From NCBI GenBank assembly GCA_951799425.1, contig OX637393.1, positions 26,306,744 to 26,370,743 on the forward strand: a stretch of 64,000 nt of DNA. The letters are read 5' to 3'. Source of the DNA: Ilex aquifolium. Lineage: Eukaryota; Streptophyta; Magnoliopsida; Aquifoliales; Aquifoliaceae. Each line of letters opens with the position of its first letter. Within the stretch, counting starts at the first letter, position 1. Under the pieces are notes generated by a model. That model saw only the letters and a program-made list of their open reading frames with translations, made no database searches and was not told where the DNA came from. The position numbers and the translations under genes are program-made. Of the stretch, positions 35,832-46,452 are shown in pieces.

Positions 35832-37500
35832 AGATTTGTGGACATATTTACAAGTTTAGAGGAAAATTTATGATTCTTTTTGTACTAATTACCAGAACTA
35901 TGGGTAAGTTTATGATGATCAAGGGTAAACCTATGATAAAAGTCGGTTAGTTAAAAACTTTGTGGATGAATTTACAACACAAATGGGTTAACTGTACAAT
36001 ATTTAAGGAAAAATTTGCAACAAATAAGAGTTTAGTTACGATGATTGTTGATAAGAGTACTAGTTTATTGGGTAGTTTTATTTTTAGGTTGATTGATATT
36101 ACGAATAGAGTGGTCAATATTACGAACTTAAAGGTAAATGTATAACATCTGTAGAATTCACTAAAGTGGCTTTTTACAATGAATGTGGTGAAAGATGTAA
36201 TTCATTGTTTGTACCACCACAATGGTTAGATTTAATACTATTAAGAAAAATATTACGACATTTATGGAATGTTTTACAACATTTGTGAATAAATTACCAG
36301 TATTTGAGATAGATATACCACTGTTGTGAGAAAGCGTACCAGATTTGTGAACATATTTACAAGTTTATAGGAGCTTTACGATTGTTTTGGTACTAATTAC
36401 CACAACCGTGGGTAAGTTTATGATGATCAAGAGTAAACTTACGAGAAAAATGGGTTAAGTTAAAACCTTTGATGATGAATTTACAACACAAATGGGATAA
36501 CGTTATGACATTTAAGGAAAAATTTATAAAAAAAGTTTATTTACAACGATTGTTGATAAGGGTGGGTAATTTTACTTTTAAGTTGGTTAATATTACAAAA
36601 TTAGTGATTAATATTGCGAATTTAAAGGTAAATGTATAACATCGACGAGATTTAGTAAATTGGCTTTTACGACGAAGGCAGTAAAAAAGGTCATTCATTG
36701 CTTGTACCACCACAATGGTTTGATTTAATACTATAAAGGAAAATATTACGACATTTATGAAAAGTTTTACAACATTTGTGAATAAGTTACCACTATTGGA
36801 GGTAGATTTACCTATATTGTGGGTAAGCATATCAGATTTTTAGACATATTTACAAGTTTAGAGGAACATTTACGAATTTTTTGGTACGAATTATCACAAC
36901 TGTGGGTAAGTTTATGATGATCAAGGATAAACTTACGAGAAAAGTGGGTAAAGTTAAAACATTTGAGGCTGAATTTACCACAAAAATGGGATAAGTTTAT
37001 GACATTTAAGGGAAATTTTACTCCAGTTTAAGGTTTAGTTATGACGATTGTGGATAATGTTACTAGTTTCTACAAAAAATTTACTTTTAAGTTGGTTAGT
37101 ATTATGACAACAGTGGTTAATATTACGAACTTAAAGGTAAATGTATAACATCAGTGAGATTCACTAAAATGGTTTTTACAACAAATGTGGTGAAAGGGGA
37201 TATTCATAGCTTATATCATCACAATGGTTAAATTTGATATCATTAAGGAACTAATTACAATATTTTTGGTAAAATTTACAACATTGTTGAATAAGTTACC
37301 ACTTTTTGAGGTAGATTTACCATAGTTGTGGTTGAGATTACCAAATTTGAGGTCATATTTATAAGTTTAGAGGAAAACTAACGACTTGTTTAGTAATTTT
37401 TATGACAACTCTGGTAAGATTACGATCGTTAGGGATAGGTTTACAACAAAAGTGGGTTAGCATAAGATTTTACATTGTAGCGATGAATTATTGTTTACCA
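35832..37500. repeat. Diverged ~500-bp tandem repeat, about 3.5 copies
   Basis: The phrase AGATTTGTGGACATATTTAC (with variants) recurs at 35832, 36340, 36834 and about 37343, spacing 494-509. Each is followed at constant distance by GGTAAGTTTATGATGATCAA and further shared blocks (TTTACAACACAAATGGG, GTTAATATTACGAA). Within each unit TTACGAC/TTACCAC words repeat at short intervals. No coding potential. Confidence 0.85.
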
Positions 37501-38999
37501 GAAATGTTGTGATCGATCTGTTATGAATGTGATCGATCGAAAGAAGTCAATTTTTTTTAAGGGGAACGAAAAATCCAAGTGACGCCATTTAGATAAAAGC
37601 CCATACTAACCAATTAGGTTTTGAAAGCTAGCCAAACCATCTCCCTCCTCCCTCCTCTTAATCCCTTCAGCCATCCTAGAAAAAACCAATGCCCAGTGGA
37701 ATCCCTCAATCCCTCCTCTTTCTTAATCCATTTCCAACATCGATGAGTTTGTCCTCCTCTCAATCCCTCCTCTTTCTGTCACTTTATTTCCCAACATTGG
37801 TGACTCCCTCCTAATCTCAATCATTTTCTTTCTTCTAACATGGGTTTGAGCTCACAAGAATCCCTCTAATTTCTTCCAAAATTGGTTTCTCTTGCTCCAT
37901 TTTCCTCTGTGTAGGCTCTCCCCTATTCCCACCATTTGGAGGTCTTTTTTGGATTGTTGTGATTGACAACGAGAGGAAATAAAGAATAAAGGTTCTGGAA
38001 ATTAATAGTAAAGAGAAAAAGGTTAGTTTTTATATTAATTTGTTTTTTTTATCAGTGTTTGAGCTTTCTTTATTTGCTGTTTCCATTTACTCTGTTTGGG
38101 CTTTCTTTGTTTCATATCTTTGTTTGCTAATCCCAATAATAAATGTTGGTCTTGCTTACTTGGTTGTGGATGAATGTTTTGGCAGATTTGTTCGAGGAAT
38201 CTTTCTGATTGTTGTGGAGAAGTATACGTTTAGCAGAAGGTTATAAGTAGTGAAAATGTTGGATAATAAGTATTCTTACCTATAACGAACAGGTATAGTT
38301 GAGTCTTCTTCTTATTTGTGTCTCCTTATTTATTTGACCTATAGAACATGTGACATTTTTAGGGAAGCATCAAGCCCCTAGAGAATCTACTGCAATATCA
38401 ATTTTGCGATATATCCAATGTAAAATATGATTATATTGTTGAAAAGTAAAAAAAAAAAAATCATGACATTGCAAACTTCACAATGTTTCTTATGCGCAGG
38501 AAGAAAAAGAGATCCCATGAATTAAAGTGTGAATGTGTCAAAGTACAGCGTCAACTCGTCGCATGGATGTTTATCTAGTACGACACATTCTTCTCATGTA
38601 GGGTTAAATTAGTTATGTTTAATGTTGAGATGCATTATTTGATATTGTACAACCGGTGCATTATTTTCTTTCCATTACAATAAGGAACATGTTGAGAGTT
38701 TAAAAGGAAATGATGATAAAAAAAAAAAAAGAGTCACACGCAAGGTTTACATGATTTTAGAAATAGCAAGAGTTTTTTTCATATGGACAATAATAATGAC
38801 TTGCAATCGGCAGTTGTAATTTATTAGGTGATTAAAGATTTGGTCAAGAAATTGAGGAAGATGACTTATAGTGAGAAACAGAAGCAAAAAGAGATGGCTA
38901 GTCATGCCAAGAGTGAATATGATCATGTGAAAGAAAACTCTAGGGTAATGGCACAAAGGGTAAATAAAATATCTATGACTGGTGTGTATGGATTAAATT
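37501..38999. other. Non-coding, possible transposon flank
   Basis: Mostly AT-rich with CTCCCTCC-rich stretches at 37640-37820. A short Lys/Glu-rich frame at 38828-38990 resembles the later KIIKMIRKLSDEQREKQ stretch at about 39070-39135, hinting at a decayed repeated coding unit. Nothing definite. Confidence 0.35.
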
Positions 39000-39153
39000 T
39001 ACTGCACTTGTTCACCTGACAAAGTTGTAAATGTTTTGACGAATTTTCAAGAGGACGCTTGGTACAAGGTATTCGCCTGAGAAAATTATCAAAATGATAA
39101 GAAAATTAAGTGATGAGCAAAGAGAAAAGCAATTAAGAACTAAGTTTTTTTTT

Positions 39154-39184
<31 letters not shown>

Positions 39185-39620
39185 GGCGCTATTAAGCCTC
39201 AGATGTGAGAACTGAAAAGAGGTTTATGTGCCTAGTTGATTGGACGGTTCAATAATGTGTCATAGGACTGAGAACTGAAGGGTTAAACGTGGAAACTAGT
39301 GGACCCACCAAAATAATTTAGGTGATTTGGAATTTAATGTTCAATGGAATGAAGGACATCTCATTAAGACATGTAAATGATAGACTAGATGTACTTAAAG
39401 TGGATTTAGATGAGTTTAGGATATATTTTATGCTATTTGTTATTGGATATCTTCTATAACCAGCAATGAGGACTTCAATCCGCAACATGTTTCTCCACAG
39501 TGTATTCGGCTTGCCTTCTTTAGGAGGGAGAAATTGGGCGAAGTTGGTGTTTGATGGGTATGGAAATACCAATCACGCGAACAAAGAAATGTTAGGGGAT
39601 GCTTACTTGTTCTTTTGGTA
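39000..39620 (+). pseudogene. Decayed coding remnant, DUF1985/Ulp1-transposon-like
   Basis: With frameshifts, pieces read ALLSLRCEN, KRGLCA, LIGRFNNVS, then FVIGYLL, FLHSVF, and SLGGRNWAKLVFDGYGN. This order (core of ~30 residues, then NW.KFVFD) is like the DUF1985-type domain found in Ulp1-bearing Mutator elements and related plant proteins. Many stops and a 42-base homopolymer interrupt it. Weak evidence from pattern memory only. Confidence 0.35.
39145..39186. repeat. T19 followed directly by G23
   Basis: Nineteen T (39145-39163) then twenty-three G (39164-39186) without a single interruption. Confidence 0.98.
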
Positions 39621-39719
39621 ATGCATTGGTTTGCTGTTTAATATATATTTTATGCTCGTTTAATAGTTTAAAATGCAAATTAGCATAACGTTATTTTATT
39701 ATAGATAGTTTATCTTGAG

Positions 39720-41330
39720 TGGGTGGCACTGACTTGATCTTAATCGTACACCAAAGTATAAGTGGTCAAACTGTAATATTACTCGGTGAAATCCGAGGCC
39801 AAATCCACAGGGAGTTATATGTTGTAACTCAAGCAGAAAGGGTGAAATTGTCGCGCGCGTAGTGTGCATTGCAACAACTTGTGATGTGAGCTTAAAACTA
39901 ATAAATAAACACTTAAGATGAATTTCGATTACAACAATTGAAAAAAGCAACTCTTTAGTTCGGGGATCCAGCATGCACTCGATTTCTTGACTATGAAAAT
40001 GTCACCTTACAACAACTAACCCCTATATTACTAGAAAGTTAACCGGTAGTTTGATGTATAAGTTGAACCATATCACAACAACGGTTAAGTTAGCCGGAAG
40101 GTCTATGCACCTTGCAACAACCAATTAACCCCAGTAAACCCGAAGGTGAACCATTCAAAATGTTTATTGTAACTATTTGATTGGTAGTTCTATGATTCAA
40201 CGAAGACGGAGTTCCAATTTGTGCATTGAATCAAAAGCATTGTCTATGGCAAGACTTAACCCGTCTATAACCAATCTCTCGACTATTACATAAATCCCAA
40301 CTACGTGCATCATTGTATCATGCATGAAATACATAATAACATATGGATGAAATGGTATATAACAATAAGTTTAGCTCGGTACTCGTAACCATAAGCATAT
40401 AGTAATACGATACCAAACAATAATGAAAACCATCCATCATTTAAGGGAGGTATAAACATTAAAGTATAGATAAAATATCGGCATTTTCATTACTCAAACA
40501 ATATTACATATGTCTCCACCCTTTACTAAAGAGTATAAAAGGACTACTCATTTTCCATTGCTATAGAAAAGCAAGTAGGGTAAGACAATTCCATTACAAT
40601 ACTACGTGAGTAAAAAATAAAACAGAAATAATCTTTCCCCAATAAATAGTTGAAACACCCTCACTCTTATTACTGACTAGGGCAAAAAAATGAGAGAGGT
40701 TCAACCCTCCAAGTAGAAAGGAAGTAAAAGAAATGTAGATGAAGAAAATTTTCCTCTAGGGATTTGGCTCTCCAAAAGGTAGAAGATGACCCCCTTCAAA
40801 ATGGCTTCAACATGCCTATTTATAGGCTCCAATGAAGGCTTAAGGCGACTGACACCTAAGGTAACCAATAGGAGAGAAGTGTCGCACCAATGGACCGATG
40901 GGAAAAAGACTTCACTTAAGTCGGTTAAGGCCACCGTCCAGAAGTCACCACCATCGTCCGGACAAGCTCATCCATTGGTTTTTGCATGGAAGCCTCCCTT
41001 GTTGACCTTGGCCACCATTGGAATGGTCCTCCTAGCGTCCGGATGTTGCAATGTTTCTGGATTTCTTCTTTGTTTTTCCTTCTTTGTTCTTCTTTGCTTT
41101 TTAGCCCTTCAATTCTAAAAAATTGCATACAAAACCCTACAAACATATTATTCAAACATTAGTCATAATACTAAATCAAACACTTTAAATCAACTAACTC
41201 ACACAATTAACCCTAAACCCTAATTCATTTACGCACTTTCTAGGGTTAATCAGGCACCCCAAGGGGTCTTTATTAAACCACCACCTTGCCAAACCAACTT
41301 TCGCATTGCTGCATGGGGGGATGAGGAATT
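39720..41330. other. Non-coding dispersed-repeat-like block
   Basis: Includes CCGAGGCCAAATCCACAGGG at about 39799, a phrase of the kind found in many plant repeats. A palindromic CCTATTTATAGG at about 40816 contains TATAAATA on the minus strand. It separates two decayed coding remnants (39.0-39.6 and 41.6-42.1 kb), so it may be a later insertion; no matching ends or TSD were identified. Confidence 0.4.
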
Positions 41331-41589
41331 AAGAAAATTTTGATCACGTTAAAGAAGTCAAAATGACTACCAACTAAAGAGGTAGTATGTTATGGTTATT
41401 GAAAAATAACATCTTATTACTAATGTTGATTTTAAGATCATCATGTGTATTTGAATTGTTATTACAAGTTACTTGTTTTATTTTTGATGACTCTATAACA
41501 CGATCCCCCCTGAAATGAAGCCAACTGTTTTGACAACAGAGGGAAAAAACCCTGGTATGCATACACCCATGATTCTCCTATCACCTTGA

Positions 41590-42086
41590 GTGCAATTGTT
41601 TATGGTACACATGATCATTTCTATTTATTTGCAGGCCTGGGAGGTAAGAATGTTAAGGATGGAGAAGGCAATGGTTAGCATAACTGGCATGGTCTGTTCA
41701 ATGGTTAGTATGATGCAGATGTTTATAGGTGGCTATGCACCCAAAGAATTTAATTATGAATTCAAACATAATGCTACTGATGTTAATGACTTTGATAAGG
41801 AACAAAACAATATTGACCTGAATGATAATGTAAACGACGTTTGCCTTAATGAAGTGAATGTGGATTACCGACTTTGGACCCCCATTGTTGCTGTCCGCAC
41901 ACCACCACCAAAACTTGTCAACGAGGCACAACGACAACGGGTTCTAGAGACAATAATGTTGGTGACATGCAAGAGACATCATACTCATGCACCCAAACTT
42001 CGTTCCCACCAATGCAGCTAAGAAGAGATTTTAAAAAGAGGCCAAACAAATATGTCAAGTCACCATACGAACAACCGAAGGTATAA
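41590..42086 (+). pseudogene. Decayed coding-like segment of unknown family
   Basis: An open frame of 143 residues with an acidic Asn/Asp-rich tract (VNDFDKEQNNIDLNDNVNDV) and a low-complexity Met-rich start. The Met-rich helix resembles the minus-strand MEKILDEIGMVMSTLGEKI segment at about 43690-43620. Could be the linker of a transposon-encoded protein. No function assigned. Confidence 0.3.
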
Positions 42087-43284
42087 CAACAAAAATTTCA
42101 TGGCGGTAATAATTTTTTTATGTTTTATGACTTCATTTTTTTTTTTGAATTCCAATACAGAATCATGGGGGGAAGTAGGAGGATGAGAAAGAGGGCAAGG
42201 GGAGGTGAATAATTCGCAGGAAAACACTCAACTAAGGGACGAGCCAATGCATACACAGTTACTATCTAAGGTTAACACATCATATTGAACACCAATACAT
42301 ATAGATGTATAAGTTTTATTTGTCATTGCAAAGGTTTGTGATGACAATAATGATGATGAAAAGAAGGAAGTGATTGATGTGAACAAAGACTTCATAGAAT
42401 TCAGAGAACACACTAAACTTACTTTGTCATAGTGCATCAATTGCTGAAATTCATAAAGTGTGTTTTTTTCTTGTTGCATATATGACAAATTTGAATGCTA
42501 GTTAACACCACTATTATTTAGCCATATTTTAGATTCCAGTTTGTATATCCCACCAGTGTTATGGAGAATGCACATATAGACAAAATTTATCTTGAAGATA
42601 AGCAATTGGTTTTGAATTACATTTTTTACAAGAATCTTGGCATGTGGTATAGACGATTTTGATTGTGTTATGTTAAACCATAGAATCACTACTCACTAAT
42701 GTTAATTTTTTTTTAAACGCATAGAGGTTGTAATTAGATTTGAACACGACCATGTTGAACGACATGCCCTCATAACATTGCTACAAAAGCAATGGTTTCT
42801 AGATTTGGTTAGTTAAGTTGGGAGTTCTTTACCTATCTGTTGGTACTTAAAAAAAAATCATTTGATATTTTACATGCAATGTGATAGGTTGTGGACTTGA
42901 CGCACAATCTTTTATCGAATGAAGATAAGTCTAATCCAACAAGTGGCCTAGACAGGTGGTACCTACACACGTGGTTCTCAATAATGAACGTCTGATTTCA
43001 TTTTTTGTGTTAGTTTTTACCAGAATGTACATAAAATATGTCATTTTATATTGAGTTGACTGCAACAACATGCACTAGTGTGGGTTGTGGCTAACCCTGA
43101 AGAGAAAAAAAGCTTGTTTGTATCAACGTGTGCTTTAAAAGGGAAGTACATTAAAGACTTCACATACTATGACAAGGTAATGTACTCTCAACAACATCAT
43201 CAATATGAGTTACTCAAGGGAACACCACATTTGCCATCTAAAAGTGGAATAAATTTATACGAAATAATTGTAAGTTTTTTTAAA
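42087..43284. other. Non-coding, possibly decayed transposon
   Basis: Short frames such as WVVANPEEKKSLFV at 43078 hint at old coding sequence on the plus strand, but no domain could be assigned. Confidence 0.35.
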
Positions 43285-43689
43285 TTAGCAAGTGATAAAC
43301 AACCAATGAACGCTTACAACTATGGAGCCACCTTCATCTACTTCAATTGGATCACCCAACTCAACCTGCAAGGTTAACATCATAAACAATGAACTCAGTG
43401 CAAAAACTTCATGTGTATGTAAACTAAAAGATGTGTGTATGACAATGACAAGACTACTCACATTCGTAATATGAATTATTAAAAGAATTTTACTATCCTC
43501 CCCCTCTTTTGAGCTCCCTCCATTATTCTCCTCACCCTCTTTTTTTTTCCCTCTTCCTCTTTCTATCCCATTGTCATATATGTTGTTGTTTGTGGCTTCC
43601 CTGTCAGTCCCTATTTTCTCTCCTAATGTGGACATAACCATCCCAATCTCATCCAAAATTTTCTCCATTACGGAAAGCGATGTTGTAAA

Positions 43690-44482
43690 TTTCTCCAAAA
43701 AACATCAAACTTTTTTTCCATTCGTTCCACAACGTTCGTCTCTGAGTCTCTTCCATATCCATCTCCACAAGTGCCACTCTGTCTACTAGATCTCCATAGT
43801 TTGGGATCTTAAGAGTGATAAGCTTCTCCTTGATAACCAACCTCAGACCCTGCTCAAACCTTTTTGCTCTCTTCGATGCAGTAGATACAAATTTAGGGGC
43901 ATACCATGATAGCTCATTGAACCTAGCCTCATATTGAGACACTGTCAGGTTGTTCTATCTTAAGGCCTAGAAATCTACACTTTTCCGGTCCTTCACCGAC
44001 TCAGGGAAGTACTTATCTTGAAATACTTGATCAAATGTCTTCCAAGTCATGGCTTCAACATCCCTTATCTGCTTCACTGACTCCCACCAATGGTCAGTTT
44101 CTCCTTCAAGCAGGTATGTAGCTAAGCCAACCTGAAGATCTGCAGCAATTCCCATACTGTCACGCATCTTGTTGACCCTCCGAATCCATCTATCCGCGTC
44201 CATTGAATTGGAGCTCCCATGGAACATTAGCGGACATTGTCGAAGAAATTCCCTCAACACCGTCATCCTGCAATTCTCATTGCCATCCGTATGTGTCACA
44301 ACCAACAGTTGCATAACTCCGTTTTGGTTGTTGTTTCCATTCTGGTGTTGTACCAGAGTGGTCAGCTCCCAAAGACATTGGTAGATACCATTCATGACAT
44401 CCAGAGGTGGTGGTGGTGGTGGGTTTTCCACGGGATTAACCGTGCATCCATGTCCTTTTCTACAGTTCATTATGCACATCAA
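43690..44482 (-). pseudogene. gag: Truncated chromovirus-like gag
   Basis: Minus strand, start ATG at 44482 (MMCIMNCRKGHGCT), 160 bases past the PBS. Retrotransposon gag features: FHGSSNSMDADRWI, LLEGETDHWWESV, then TWKTFDQVFQDKYFPESVKD, followed in the same frame by VSQYEARFNELSWYAP and FEQGLRLVIKEKL. Two TAG stops lie between these blocks (about 43968-43950). The sequence ends near 43690, where an unrelated low-complexity frame begins, so protease and the rest of pol are missing. Confidence 0.85.
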
Positions 44483-44645
44483 GATACAGTTTAGTTTCCT
44501 AGTAAAGTCATCAATACCTAGTCACACTTAATTCATCAAAATATAATCCCCAAAATATTTAGGCTTACAATTTCTTCCAACTTATACCTATATCCCTTGT
44601 GCATAATCCAAAATCTACAACTCCCATGTAAGACCTAATTCCTAA

Positions 44646-44657
44646 GCTCTAATACCA
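44646..44657 (-). other. Primer binding site of the truncated element
   Basis: Minus strand TGGTATTAGAGC, one base from the initiator-Met tRNA complement TGGTATCAGAGC, three bases after the LTR end at 44661. Confidence 0.8.
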
Positions 44658-44660
44658 CTT

Positions 44661-46400
44661 TGTAACACCCCAAAATCTACCCAGGAAAGCGTTAACTACT
44701 TATGCAACAACCAACCACGAGAGTATCTAAAATAATTCATAAGTGATAAAAATCAAGTCATCCATCAAATAAATAGTAAACCAAATCTTGAATCCAACAT
44801 ATATAAATTATCAGAGTTATAATCAAAATTCAAATAAAATATTTCAACTATCTATTAAAGAAATAGTCCAAAAACATTATTCCAATCAACCACAACTGGC
44901 ACGATTTAAACTGAGAGAATTACTATAGACATTAACTCCCAGATACACATTGTGATCCACTTCAATATCCCAATCCAATTGCTCACCTAAAAGATTATCC
45001 TCCTCAAAGTCAAAATCTAAAATATGGTATATAAAGTAGTATGAGCAATAAGCCTAGTAGAGAAACCCTCTCAAACTCTCTTAAAAGGGGCAAGTCACAA
45101 CTGTAAAATAACATGTATAAAAATTTGACATAAAACAGTGTTAATTAATGATCTCAAGTTTTCGAGAATAAAAATACTAACATTTGAAACCGTAATGAAC
45201 AACTCACTAGGATAGCAATTTCACAAATAATATATCATATATATAGGCTGATTAAACAAGAATTTCCAATATATTTAGCCCACAAAACTCCACATTCTTA
45301 ATATACACCCCACAGGATAAGACACTTCAGGAAGGGTGTATACTGACGCATCAACAGTAATGAATCATTCCTAACATTATGGTATATCAACCCTCAACAT
45401 CGATCCACCGTGAACGAATAGTGGTTTGGTCATCTAAGACACCAACTCCACTACAAGTGATAGGAAACTTTTGAACCCCTCAAGGTGAGAAACACAACTA
45501 AACACTTTGTGATATAAGTCCACATGTAACCCTAATTCATCAATCCCATTAGAAACGATATGTTTTCAAACACAATTCCATGCTTTTTAACCGTACAAAT
45601 TCCCACAATTTTTAACACACGAGTAATTAAAGCAAACCATGCAAGAAATCGTAACATAAAGTATTCAATTTTGGCATTAATCAAAATCTAGAGTTTTTCT
45701 CCAGAACATGCAAATTTTGATATAAAACATGTAATTCTTCCAATAAATGAATAAAATTATCACAAAAAGTGTGAAAACATTATAATTCTATCATATTTAC
45801 TTTTATAAGAATCACAATATACCTATAAATTATCCTAACCCTCAATGGATGAGTTTGAGAAAAATTCTCTACCTTAATATCCGTAAAAAGTGTAATTCTA
45901 TGTGTTTGATGCGATTTTCATGTATTAATCCTTCCCCTTTAATTCCGTTCTTCCTCTTTTACTTGCTCTTACGGGTTCCTAGGATTGTGGGAAGTGAAAA
46001 ACAGGTAAAAGAACATCAAATCTCGACCCTAGAGTATTTATAAGGTGAAAAACAAACCAAACCCTAAAAGTTCAGCTATATTTACCCATTAGAAAGACAA
46101 TGTCCCTTGTTGATAATGACTCTTGGTTGAACAAAATACAAGACACAAGAGATAATATTGTCATATTAAAAAAAGAAAAAAATTAATTTGAACCACGCTT
46201 TAAAAGTTCAGCTAAATTAGACTTACACACCTTAAAAAGTACAAGCCTGAACTTATTTATAAATGAGGTACCAACTTTATAATTTTCAACAATTTTCTCA
46301 AAATTATTCACCGTCACTTACAATAAGAACCTATCAGGCAAGAAATAACAAGTATAAATGATGATCACATTAATGTGATATAATTGAAAGTCGTCCTTAA
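44661..46400 (-). repeat. LTR of the truncated chromovirus-like element
   Basis: The minus-strand 3' end is GGGGTGTTACA at 44661, like the solo LTR at 20341. Minus TATA box TATAAATA at 46042-46035. The U3 start could not be placed and lies between about 46050 and 46450, close to the end of DET1. No second LTR was found, so the element is truncated. Confidence 0.7.
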
Positions 46401-46452
46401 TGCACCAGACTCCTGCCCATGGCAGAATCCAAAACAAGTGCGCTTGAAAGCT

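Noticed and set aside
43078-43377. 99-codon frame starting MWVVANPEEKK
   Set aside because: Too short and without a confirmed domain to call a gene; kept only as a hint of a decayed transposon.
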